From positions 186,001 through 250,000 of the forward strand of contig JBGAUL010000002.1 in NCBI GenBank assembly GCA_044228685.1: 64,000 bases of DNA, written 5' to 3'. Under the pieces are notes generated by a model. The model worked only from the letters and a program-made list of their open reading frames with translations. It did no database searches and was not told the origin of the DNA. Source of the stretch: JBBATK01 sp044228685 (GTDB taxonomy: Bacteria; Bacteroidota; Ignavibacteria; Kapaibacteriales; NICIL-2). Positions 18,712 to 26,043 of the stretch are shown piece after piece (position 1 is the stretch's first letter; every line of letters starts with the position of its first letter). Made by a program: the position numbers and the translations under genes.

Positions 18712-19428
18712 ATGGACATTCGAAACCCGCAGATGGATCATCCTCTGTCACCACAGGATGCTCTGCCTTCTCAGAAACCGCACGATGAGCTTCACACACT
18801 TATCGCGTCGCTACACCGCTTTTCTACGATGATGAACAACATCACAGTGGCCATGAATCACGGACAACACGAGCTTCCCGAAGCACGTGAACGTCTGAAG
18901 AGCGCTTCCACAGCACACGAGGAAGCCACGATGTCCATTATGAACGACGTTGACATTATCACTGCGCTCATCTCAAGTGTCCAGCAATCACTCTTTGAAA
19001 CCCGTCGGTCACTGGAAGGACTCAACAAATTGGTCCGAGAAGCGCAACGCTCGCACGAATATTCGCTCGACCCCACCATTCGCAATTATGTGGATGTGTT
19101 GTACAACGCCGTCAGTGCGCATGAATTGGACTTCGTCCACTGCGTCAACAACGTCTTTAGCACGACCGAGCGTATCACCCAAAGTGCCGTCAATATTTCA
19201 ATGGCACTGCAAGTCAACGACATCACCTCGCAACAACTCGCCGGTGCAGGACAAATGGTAGAACGTGTTGAACACACGCTCAAACACCTGCTCGATGAGA
19301 ATGCAAATCCTCGACCGGAACCTGAAGTGACAGCAGAGGCATTTAACACCTACGCCTCATTTGCTCCCACGGAAGACCGGCAGAAGATGATCGACGATCT
19401 CTTTCAACAAGTGCAGTTACACGACTAA
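18712..19428 (+). CDS. cheZ: CheZ-like CheY-P phosphatase
   Basis: A 238-residue helical protein without signal peptide. Long helices form the expected hairpin, and the motif VNDITSQQ (Asp170, Gln174) matches the D-x-x-x-Q phosphatase pair of CheZ (Asp143 and Gln147 in the E. coli protein, there QDLTGQ). A low-complexity linker leads to a C-terminal amphipathic peptide (RQKMIDDLFQQVQ) comparable to the CheY-binding tail of CheZ. It would dephosphorylate CheY-P and end the signal. It lies between cheY and cheA. CheZ is best known from Proteobacteria; neither CheC nor CheX is present in the window. The assignment rests on motif, position and architecture. Confidence 0.75.
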   Translation: MDIRNPQMDHPLSPQDALPSQKPHDELHTLIASLHRFSTMMNNITVAMNHGQHELPEARERLKSASTAHEEATMSIMNDVDIITALISSVQQSLFETRRSLEGLNKLVREAQRSHEYSLDPTIRNYVDVLYNAVSAHELDFVHCVNNVFSTTERITQSAVNISMALQVNDITSQQLAGAGQMVERVEHTLKHLLDENANPRPEPEVTAEAFNTYASFAPTEDRQKMIDDLFQQVQLHD

Positions 19429-19441
19429 AACCTTCGTTCCC

Positions 19442-21490
19442 ATGGAAGAACTGAACGAATCATCCGAAGGATACATGGCCTTTCAACCAGATATGGCCGA
19501 AATCCTTGACAGCTTTATTGTGGAATCCAAAGAGATCATGGAGACGCTGAGTAGCGATCTCATGGCATTGGAAAGTCGTTCGGAAGACTCCGAACTCCAC
19601 AATACCATTTTCCGAGCTGTACATACCTTGAAGGGCACCTCCTCCTTCTTGGGCTTTCAACAATTCACTGAGCTCTCGCATCATTTTGAAGATGTGCTCA
19701 ATGCTCTGCGTCGATCGATTATTCGTGTGACGCCGACACACCTCGACTACATGTTCGTGGTCTATGATTTGTTGAAGGAAATGCTGGATGATATTGAACA
19801 GCGTAGCATCCGAGTTCGTAAGCTCGATGAGGTCTTCGCGACACTCAAAATGCTTAGTGACCCGAATTCGGCTGCAAACTGCGTCGTGGACCACGCCCCC
19901 GCGGTCCATGACAACCATGATGAACTGGATGTGCCTCCCGTCATCGACGTCGAAAGCGTCGCTGACTCGATCCCGGTCCGTCCACTCAACGAAGCCGAAC
20001 AACTCGATCGTGAGCGCGCCCTGGCAGAAGCCCGCGCCTCACTCGATGCGTTGCTCGCAACCAAAGCGCAAGCCACTGCGGTTGCTGAAACAGAAATACC
20101 AAGTGTCGTCGCAGCAAGTGCGGACACTACAGGCGACGCCATCAACACCGAAGCGCCGCAGTCTCATCATGCGCCTGCTGTTCCCATTTCTGAAAACACA
20201 ACATCCGCTCGACCGGCAACCAATGCCGATGCGGGATTGGTCAGTACTCAAACGAAATCACCTGAAGCAGCTCAAGTACGTTCAGTTGACTCTACGATTC
20301 GCGTTGACGTCCAGAAGCTCGACATGCTCATGAATCTCGTGGGCGAGCTCGTGCTGGGTCGCAATCGATTTAGTCAGCTGGTACAATCGCTTAGTGCAGA
20401 ATTCAGTTCTCACCCAATGGTGAAAGAACTTCTCGATACCAGCACACACATTGACTTTATCACAACAGAGCTGCAAACAGCAGTGATGAAGACGCGCATG
20501 GTTTCGATGGCGAAGATTTACAACAAGCTCCCGCGACTTGTGCGTGACTTGTGCAAGGAAATGAACAAGGAGATCGATTTGGTCTGTTCCGGTGAAGAGA
20601 CCGAACTCGACAAGACCTTGATTGAGGAACTCAATGATCCATTCATCCACCTGCTGCGCAATGCTGCGGATCATGGTGTTGAGAGTCCGGACGAACGTGA
20701 AGCCGCAGGCAAGCCTCGTCGTGGTACAATCACCGTCCGTGCAATACACGCCGGCAATCACATTGCAATTTCCATCAGCGATGACGGCAAAGGCATGGAT
20801 CCTGAAAAGCTAAAGAGCGTAGCGCTTAGTCGTGGCGTCATTACTGAAGCCGAAGCTGCCAGCATGAGTGATCAAGATGCATTCAAGTTGATATTCATGC
20901 CGGGCTTTAGTACGGCAAAGACCATCACCAACGTTTCAGGACGTGGTGTAGGCATGGACGTGGTAAAGACGAACATTTTAAAACTCAAAGGTTCCATCAG
21001 CATTGAATCTCATGTTGGTGTTGGAAGCGTGTTCACGATCAAGCTTCCGCTGACTCTGGCAATCATTCAGACACTGCTCGTGCAGGTGAAGTCTGAGATC
21101 TACAGCATTCCACTTGAGTCTGTTGTTGAAGTTGTGCGATTGACGCGCAAGGACATTCAGACTATTCAATCAAAAGAGACGACGCTGCTGCGTGGCAATG
21201 TGTTGCCGCTGATCAGACTGCAAGACGTGATGCAGCATGATGAAGCGGCTGATCGTGAAGCTGAGGTACTGCACACTGTTGTGGTGCATGCAGGAGATCA
21301 GAAAGTTGGACTTGTCGTTGACCAGCTCTTAGGACAACGAGAAATCGTCATCAAGTCTTTGGGTTCTGCATTTGAAAATGTTCGCTGTGTATCCGGTTCA
21401 ACCATTCTTGGTGACGGACGAGTGATCATGATTATAGACGTTGCTGAAGTCATTCACTACTGCACAGAGAAGTCAGGAGAACTCGTATGA
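19442..21490 (+). CDS. cheA: CheA chemotaxis histidine kinase
   Basis: 682 residues, the only CheA in the window. The P1 (Hpt) domain carries the phosphorylated His61 in VHTLKGTSSFLGF. An Ala/Pro-rich stretch of about 130 residues follows, in which no P2 domain is obvious. P3 dimerisation begins near VDVQKLDMLMNLVGELVLGRN. The P4 ATPase has HLLRNAADHG, SDDGKGMD and GRGVGMDVVK. P5 (CheW-like) is at the C terminus (IKLPLTLAIIQTLLV and VGLVVDQLLGQREIVIKSLG). It phosphorylates CheY and CheB in response to receptors. No clear ribosome-binding site precedes 19442; an ATG at 19475 is an alternative start. The stop overlaps cheB (ATGA). Confidence 0.96.
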   Translation: MEELNESSEGYMAFQPDMAEILDSFIVESKEIMETLSSDLMALESRSEDSELHNTIFRAVHTLKGTSSFLGFQQFTELSHHFEDVLNALRRSIIRVTPTHLDYMFVVYDLLKEMLDDIEQRSIRVRKLDEVFATLKMLSDPNSAANCVVDHAPAVHDNHDELDVPPVIDVESVADSIPVRPLNEAEQLDRERALAEARASLDALLATKAQATAVAETEIPSVVAASADTTGDAINTEAPQSHHAPAVPISENTTSARPATNADAGLVSTQTKSPEAAQVRSVDSTIRVDVQKLDMLMNLVGELVLGRNRFSQLVQSLSAEFSSHPMVKELLDTSTHIDFITTELQTAVMKTRMVSMAKIYNKLPRLVRDLCKEMNKEIDLVCSGEETELDKTLIEELNDPFIHLLRNAADHGVESPDEREAAGKPRRGTITVRAIHAGNHIAISISDDGKGMDPEKLKSVALSRGVITEAEAASMSDQDAFKLIFMPGFSTAKTITNVSGRGVGMDVVKTNILKLKGSISIESHVGVGSVFTIKLPLTLAIIQTLLVQVKSEIYSIPLESVVEVVRLTRKDIQTIQSKETTLLRGNVLPLIRLQDVMQHDEAADREAEVLHTVVVHAGDQKVGLVVDQLLGQREIVIKSLGSAFENVRCVSGSTILGDGRVIMIIDVAEVIHYCTEKSGELV

Positions 21491-22605
21491 GACCAGTCAA
21501 TGTGATTGTGGTAGACGACTCTGCATTCATGCGCAAGTCGCTCGAGACGATGATCGAGGGCGATCCGCGACTGCATGTCATTGCCACAGCACGCAATGGT
21601 CAAGAAGCTGTTGATTTAGTCAAGAAGCACCGTCCGGACGTGGTGACGATGGACATTGAAATGCCCATCATGGATGGTCTCACGGCTCTGTCTATCATCA
21701 TGAAGGAGTGTCCAACTCCTGTGATGATGGTCAGTTCACTAACCAGCGAAGGAGCCGACGCAACACTCGACGCCTTGGAGCGTGGTGCGGTTGATTTCAT
21801 TCCCAAGCAACTCTCCTTTGTATCGCTGGACATTCTCAAGATCAAAGAAATTCTGCGTGAGAAGCTTCTTACGATTGCCGCGGCTCGTCGTCCGGCATTT
21901 CGACGTAGTCTACAAAGTAGTCCTGCGGCTCTTAGTCCAAGCCTTGCGCGCACTTCAGCTCCAGCGGTTGCCGGGGCATCGGGTCAGGCTCAACCTTTGA
22001 CAAAATTGGCGTCGCGCATGCATCGGGTGAACTACTCGGCGGTTGTACTTGGAATTTCAACCGGTGGACCTCAAGCCTTGATGCGCATTATCCCAAAGCT
22101 TCCGCAGCAATTGCCTGTTGGTATTGCTGTTGTGCAGCACATGCCGCCACGATTCACTGCATCCTTGGCAGATCGATTAAACAGTCAGTCGGAGATTGCG
22201 GTTAAAGAAGCCGAAGACGGTGAGCTCTTTCGTGCGGGCACGGTGTACATCGCACCGGGAGGAATGCAGATGAATTTCCGAAGTGGTGGAGGTGGCACCT
22301 ACATCAAGATTGTGGAGGGTCCGCCTGAGCTTCTATTCAAACCTTGTGTCGATTTCATGGTCAACTCTGCTGTCGAGCAATTCCGTTCGCCCTTGTTGGG
22401 AGTAATCATGACCGGTATGGGCAAAGATGGTCTGGAGGGTATGAGACATCTGCGTAGCAAAGGTGGAAACGTAATGGCGCAGAGCGAAGACAGCTGTGTG
22501 GTTTACGGCATGCCGCGAGCCACCATTGAGGCGGGCATGGCTGACTACGTTTTTGACATTGATGACATCCCAACTGCTATTAGTCGTTTGTGCATGCACG
22601 ACTAA
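21487..22605 (+). CDS. cheB: CheB receptor methylesterase
   Basis: 372 residues: N-terminal receiver domain (Asp56 in TMDIEMPIMDG), a Ser/Ala-rich linker, then the methylesterase domain. The catalytic triad motifs are GISTGGP (Ser), QHMPPRFT (His) and MTGMGKDG (Asp). It removes methyl groups from receptors and balances the two CheR proteins. It overlaps cheA by 4 bp and appears to be the last gene of the module 2 operon, since a weak hairpin and a new promoter follow. Confidence 0.96.
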   Translation: MRPVNVIVVDDSAFMRKSLETMIEGDPRLHVIATARNGQEAVDLVKKHRPDVVTMDIEMPIMDGLTALSIIMKECPTPVMMVSSLTSEGADATLDALERGAVDFIPKQLSFVSLDILKIKEILREKLLTIAAARRPAFRRSLQSSPAALSPSLARTSAPAVAGASGQAQPLTKLASRMHRVNYSAVVLGISTGGPQALMRIIPKLPQQLPVGIAVVQHMPPRFTASLADRLNSQSEIAVKEAEDGELFRAGTVYIAPGGMQMNFRSGGGGTYIKIVEGPPELLFKPCVDFMVNSAVEQFRSPLLGVIMTGMGKDGLEGMRHLRSKGGNVMAQSEDSCVVYGMPRATIEAGMADYVFDIDDIPTAISRLCMHD

Positions 22606-22631
22606 TAAACGCTAAAAATTGCCAAAAAACG

Positions 22632-22655
22632 GCACTCTCAGTGCTATGAAAATTT
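22632..22655 (+). terminator. Weak terminator-like hairpin after cheB
   Basis: GCACT (22632-22636), a CTC loop and AGTGC (22640-22644) are followed by TATGAAAATTTTTC. The stem is short and the T run is displaced, so termination may be partial. It lies just before the sigma28-type promoter at 22659. Confidence 0.35.
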
Positions 22656-22658
22656 TTC

Positions 22659-22685
22659 TAAAGTCTCGCAGACCTCTTCCGATAA
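22659..22685 (+). promoter_or_regulatory. Sigma28 (FliA)-type promoter ahead of hook genes
   Basis: TAAAGTCT (22659-22666), an 11-bp spacer, and TCCGATAA (22678-22685) against the consensus TAAAGTTT-N11-GCCGATAA: seven of eight bases in each box. It lies about 80 bp upstream of the TIGR02530-type gene and would transcribe it together with flgE. Confidence 0.82.
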
Positions 22686-22766
22686 TCTCTACTGTCGAAC
22701 TGATATTCCGGTAAAACTATACCGAAGTCATGGATGACAGGAGCATCTTCAAGGATTGAACGATCG

Positions 22767-23144
22767 ATGGAACTACAAGGCATACAACTTCCCTTTGTAC
22801 CGCTAGGCGGGGTTAACAAACCCGCCACATCTCCTCTGGTCTCGTCAACACCGAGAACTCCCTTTGCTGACATACTGAACAATGAACTGACGAGCGTCAA
22901 GTTCTCAGCTCATGCGCAGGCACGTCTGAACAGTCGTGATATCAACCTTAATCAGGAAGATTTGACGCGACTCGAGCAAGCGGTCACGAAGGCGGGAGAG
23001 AAGGGTGCCAATGATTCATTGATCATGCTCCGCGATATGGCTTTTATCGTCAGTGTTCGCAACCGCACGGTGATCACCGCGCTCAAGGGCGAGCAGGCAC
23101 AAAACAATGTGTTTACGAATATCGATTCGGCAGTTGTAGCGTAG
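22767..23144 (+). CDS. Flagellar operon protein, TIGR02530-like
   Basis: A 125-residue cytoplasmic protein. The segment VKFSAHAQARLNSRDINL, then DLTRLEQAVTKAGEKGA, SLIMLRDMAFIVSVRNRTVITAL and a Phe-Thr-Asn-Ile-Asp end match the small flagellar protein family TIGR02530, usually encoded beside flgD and flgE. Its exact job is unknown; hook assembly is likely from context. I choose the start at 22767 (MELQGIQLPF) behind AAGGA at 22751-22755; an ATG at 22734 would add 11 residues. flgD, the usual upstream neighbour, is missing here. Confidence 0.8.
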   Translation: MELQGIQLPFVPLGGVNKPATSPLVSSTPRTPFADILNNELTSVKFSAHAQARLNSRDINLNQEDLTRLEQAVTKAGEKGANDSLIMLRDMAFIVSVRNRTVITALKGEQAQNNVFTNIDSAVVA

Positions 23145-23189
23145 TCCGAGTGGTTAAGGACATCGCGCAACGATAGGGTTGGACCTCGT

Positions 23190-23267
23190 CCGGCTGTTTG
23201 TAGCCGCAAACGGCCGGCAGGAGACCCACCAAGAATGAGCAGCATTCCGACTGATTGACGAATGCTC
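23190..23267 (+). promoter_or_regulatory. Structured leader between TIGR02530-type gene and flgE
   Basis: The 240-bp gap before flgE has a stable hairpin: CCGGC-t-GTTTG (23190-23200) with CAAAC-g-GCCGG (23207-23217) and a 6-nt loop. After it, CATTC at 23243-23247 can pair either with GAATG at 23233-23237 or with GAATG at 23260-23264 (the latter extended by GAG/CTC). No T run follows, so these are not ordinary terminators. They may stabilise or control the flgE message. Confidence 0.4.
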
Positions 23268-23384
23268 TCGCTAACCACACAGTTCCGTTCAGGTTTCAGC
23301 ACAGGCGCGTGTAAATGCGTGTCGATGCGGTTATGCTGCGGAGAGAATTGGTAAAACATTCTTCACTTTCATAAGGGTCTCCCC

Positions 23385-24710
23385 ATGGCTTTAATTCGTT
23401 CACTCACGACGGGAACGACTTCCCTCAAGGCGCACCAGCAACGTCTGGATGTGATTTCCAACAACATTGCCAACGTTAACACGGTTGGTTACAAAGCAAG
23501 CGAAGCAACATTTGTTGATCAACTTTCGCAATCCATGTCTTTGGGTGTTGGTCCTTCAAACATCGCATCGGGCGGTACAGGTGGTGTCAATCCACAACAG
23601 ATTGGTCTTGGTGTACGCATGGGTGCAGTCAGCACCGACTTCAGTCAGGGCAGTATTCGCACAACGAATCGCTCACTTGACGCTGCCATCACCGGTGACG
23701 CTTTCTTCTGTCTGCAATCAAACGGCTCAATGCAGTATTCACGTGCAGGCAATTTCTCACTTGACAAAAACGGCAATCTCGTCGATAGCGTTTCCGGCGC
23801 TTTCGTTCAAGGTTACAATGACAAAGTAGATGCAACCGGCAAAGTTGTTAAGGACAGTTCGGGTGCGAACGTTCTTGATCGCAACATTGCCAACATCTTT
23901 ATTTCTCCGAATGTGAAGTCCAGTCCACGTCAGACCCAATCTGTCGAAATGGCCGGCAACCTCAGCGCATCTCTCAAGAGCGGTGAAACAGCACAGACTT
24001 CAATTCCGGTTTATGACAACATTGGTATCAGTCACGTTCTTGAACTGACCTTTACCAAATCAGCAACACCGAATCAATACTCTCTCGCAGGAACTCTCGA
24101 CGGCAACGCAATCACATTACCTGCAACCGCGTCGAACATCACCTTTAACGCTGATGGTTCAATCAACACACCTTTGAACTTTACTGTCGCTGCATCCAAC
24201 TTGAACACAGCACTAGGTGGAACAACATCCTTTGATACTACAAAGGACTTGAACATCGTGCTTGCTCAATCAGGAAATCTTCTCAATGGTATCACCCAAT
24301 TCGCTGGTCAAAGCTCAGTGAACTTGGTAAGCCAAGACGGATATGCAGCCGGTAATCTTTCAAGCTTGAGTATCGATCCAACCGGTCGCATTTTTGGTGG
24401 CTTCACCAACAGTCAGACTGAAGTTCTGGGTCAACTCGCGGTCGCAAAATTCACCAACCCAAGCGGTTTGATGAAGACCGGTGATAGTCACTTTACCGTT
24501 TCACCGAACAGCGGTTTGCCGAACATTGGAACAGCCAGCGACATTTTCGCTTCTGTTAAAGTGGTAGGCGGCGCGCTTGAAGATTCAAACGTTGACTTGA
24601 CATCACAATTCACCGATCTGATTTCCACCCAGCGCGCATTTGAAGCCGCTGCCCGGACAATCACGATCAGCGATCAGTTCCTTAGCGAAATCAATCAATT
24701 GAAGCGATAA
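23385..24710 (+). CDS. flgE: Flagellar hook protein FlgE
   Basis: 441 residues with the conserved ends of rod/hook proteins. The N terminus has LTTGTTSLKAHQQRLDVISN followed by NIANVNTVGYKAS; the C terminus has NVDLTSQFTDLISTQRAFEA followed by AARTITISDQFL. The N-terminal ~140 residues contain the FlgE motif FSQGSIRTTNRSLDAAITGD; the variable middle part forms the exposed hook domains. It assembles outside the cell as the universal joint of the flagellum after export by the flagellar type III apparatus. The length is close to that of E. coli FlgE (about 400). It is probably transcribed from the sigma28-type promoter at 22659; no flgD or other rod genes lie in the window. Confidence 0.95.
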   Translation: MALIRSLTTGTTSLKAHQQRLDVISNNIANVNTVGYKASEATFVDQLSQSMSLGVGPSNIASGGTGGVNPQQIGLGVRMGAVSTDFSQGSIRTTNRSLDAAITGDAFFCLQSNGSMQYSRAGNFSLDKNGNLVDSVSGAFVQGYNDKVDATGKVVKDSSGANVLDRNIANIFISPNVKSSPRQTQSVEMAGNLSASLKSGETAQTSIPVYDNIGISHVLELTFTKSATPNQYSLAGTLDGNAITLPATASNITFNADGSINTPLNFTVAASNLNTALGGTTSFDTTKDLNIVLAQSGNLLNGITQFAGQSSVNLVSQDGYAAGNLSSLSIDPTGRIFGGFTNSQTEVLGQLAVAKFTNPSGLMKTGDSHFTVSPNSGLPNIGTASDIFASVKVVGGALEDSNVDLTSQFTDLISTQRAFEAAARTITISDQFLSEINQLKR

Positions 24711-24861
24711 TTCGCTTGAACTAGGCTGAGGATTCGTCTGACAGGCCTGAGTGAATGGACTCGCTCGCTGCTCAGCACAATTTCCCGGCATAGTCTACGT
24801 CGATAGTATCGCACAACAGAGAGTGTAGTTTTTAACGTGCGGTAGGATTATAGTTGGAGGG

Positions 24862-24980
24862 ATGCGTTGGAGATTCCCGGCTGCGACTAAGCAGCTGCCA
24901 ACGCATGGAACACAAAAGGTCTGCCACCCACAGCATTGCATCATGGAGGATGTCTGCTTGCGGGTGGCAGATTTTTTTTT
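24862..24980 (+). ncRNA. Candidate structured RNA (two hairpins, terminator end)
   Basis: Hairpin 1: ATGCGTTGG (24862-24870) pairs with CCAACGCAT (24898-24906), with an inner stem GCTGC (24880-24884)/GCAGC (24891-24895) across an internal loop. An unpaired purine-rich linker of 13 nt follows. Hairpin 2 (24920-24971) is long and segmented and is followed by nine T. The next plus-strand gene is more than 4 kb away, so this is not a riboswitch leader. It could be an independent small RNA or the structured 3' end of the flgE message. The architecture recalls the published Chlorobi-1 RNA motif (two stem-loops then a terminator), but I cannot compare sequences. Confidence 0.4.
24920..24980 (+). terminator. 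Rho-independent terminator
   Basis: The basal stem TCTGCCACCC (24920-24929) pairs perfectly with GGGTGGCAGA (24962-24971). Above it are AGCA/TGCT (24932-24935, 24955-24958) and GCATC/GATGT (24938-24942, 24949-24953) around a 6-nt loop. Nine T follow (24972-24980). It ends plus-strand transcription after flgE or after the candidate RNA. Confidence 0.85.
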
Positions 24981-25022
24981 GCGCGGTGGTTGGTAATAGG
25001 TGAAATGTCGACTGCGCTAGGG

Positions 25023-25326
25023 TCTGACACTCGCCTATGCCCGTTCTGTCAGATGCTCACGCAGCGGACATCTGACAGCGCTCGAGGCCTAGACACTCAA
25101 CACCTGGTGACGTCGCGTGTAGTGTCTGATGTCCGCTTCGCTAGCATCTGACACGACGGAGAATTTGAGTGTGACCGCTGACGACATCTGACACTCGCCC
25201 ACAATCGTTCTGTCAGATGCTCGCGCAGCGGACATCTGACAGCACTCGAGGCCTGGAAACTCAACACCTGGTGACGTCGCGTGGTGTGTCAGATGTTCGC
25301 TGCGCTAGCATCTGACACGACGGAGA
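25023..25326. repeat. Two 140-bp direct repeats made of inverted REP-like units
   Basis: Positions 25023-25162 and 25187-25326 are imperfect copies of one 140-bp unit. Each holds two 31-bp palindromic elements in opposite orientation: 25047-25077 and 25123-25153 in copy 1, 25211-25241 and 25287-25317 in copy 2. Each element starts TGTCAGATG (one variant TGTCTGATG) and ends CATCTGACA around an asymmetric GC-rich core. A shared spacer (ACTCAACACCTG, then GACGTCGCGTG) lies between them. This head-to-head arrangement is that of bacterial BIMEs. No REP-associated transposase gene is in the window. Confidence 0.85.
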
Positions 25327-25343
25327 TCAGAGACTAAGCTCGA

Positions 25344-25356
25344 GCGCCTTTGGCGC
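25344..25356 (-). terminator. Short hairpin just past the lipoprotein gene
   Basis: GCGCC-TTT-GGCGC, one base beyond the lipoprotein stop codon on the minus strand. There is no T run after it, so it may slow or protect the transcript end rather than terminate strongly. Confidence 0.3.
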
Positions 25357-25357
25357 A

Positions 25358-25786
25358 TTACGGAATCACATCTGCAGGGCTGATGTGTGTTGCCTTTGTT
25401 GCGCTTGTAGAGCTTTGAGTTTTATAATCCCAGTATTCACTGAGACGATAGTTCTTGTTCAACTTAGAGCCACCGATACGTCGGACTTCAATGAACGTTA
25501 TGGGCCAGAGTGTGTCTTGGTTGTAATCGGGATCAAAAACTCGATTTGAAATCATGCTGCGGACATAGAGTTGTTCAGTTTGTCCGGCTAACACAAGACG
25601 TGTGCTGTCTGGCTGTCGAATAAATGAGGAGTCCGGTCCTCTGTAGTGCACCACAACGTTGCTGTCAGTGTCGTTAACGACTTGATAGCTTACATATACC
25701 CACTGATCACATGAACTCAGTACCATCGCGACGAGTAGTACTATTGCAAGGCTGAGACTTCGAATTTGGTTCGACCCTATTAGCAT
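25358..25786 (-). CDS. Small lipoprotein of unknown function
   Basis: 142 residues. The N terminus is a lipoprotein signal: a hydrophobic stretch (LSLAIVLLVAMVLSSC) with a lipobox LSSC and a lipidated Cys at about residue 26. The mature part is short and beta-rich (WVYVSYQVVNDTDSNVVVHY) and resembles no family I can name. It is flanked on both sides by REP-like repeats (25023-25326 and 25925-26010). No operon partner is close in the same orientation except the protease gene about 260 bp upstream, beyond the third repeat. Confidence 0.7.
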   Translation of the reverse strand: MLIGSNQIRSLSLAIVLLVAMVLSSCDQWVYVSYQVVNDTDSNVVVHYRGPDSSFIRQPDSTRLVLAGQTEQLYVRSMISNRVFDPDYNQDTLWPITFIEVRRIGGSKLNKNYRLSEYWDYKTQSSTSATKATHISPADVIP

Positions 25787-25924
25787 GAGCGCTTATCAAC
25801 GATGACAGTGGTGTTCGATTGGGATGCTGTATGTACTTGAGGCACCGAGGCGCAATGGGAATATAGTGTGCTGTTTTGTGAACACCACACTTTGTGTTTG
25901 GATATGGTTCAGCTTGGCGTGTTT

Positions 25925-26010
25925 TGACAATGCTCGAGGACTGGAAACTCAACACCTGATGACGTCGCGTGTCGTGTCAGATGTCCGCTTCGCTAGCATC
26001 TGACAGGACG
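25925..26010. repeat. Third, partial copy of the REP/BIME-like repeat
   Basis: About 86 bp matching the second half of the 140-bp unit: CTCGAGG, ACTCAACACCTG, GACGTCGCGTG and a 31-bp palindromic element at 25975-26005. It lies about 600 bp from the tandem copies, on the other side of the lipoprotein gene. The first palindromic element of the unit is missing. Confidence 0.8.
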
Positions 26011-26043
26011 TTTTGTTTACAGCGCCATCACTCAAGATAAATT

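Noticed and set aside
23140..23220. tRNA-like stretch (TCCGAGTGGTTAAGGA resembles a D arm of tRNA-Leu or Ser)
   Set aside because: No matching acceptor stem, no 5+7+5 anticodon arm and no GGTTCGAATCC-type T arm follow; the similarity stops after the D-arm-like part.
25023..26010. CRISPR array
   Set aside because: The repeats are palindromic 31-bp units in alternating orientation with similar spacers, not regularly spaced direct repeats with unique spacers, and no cas genes are present.
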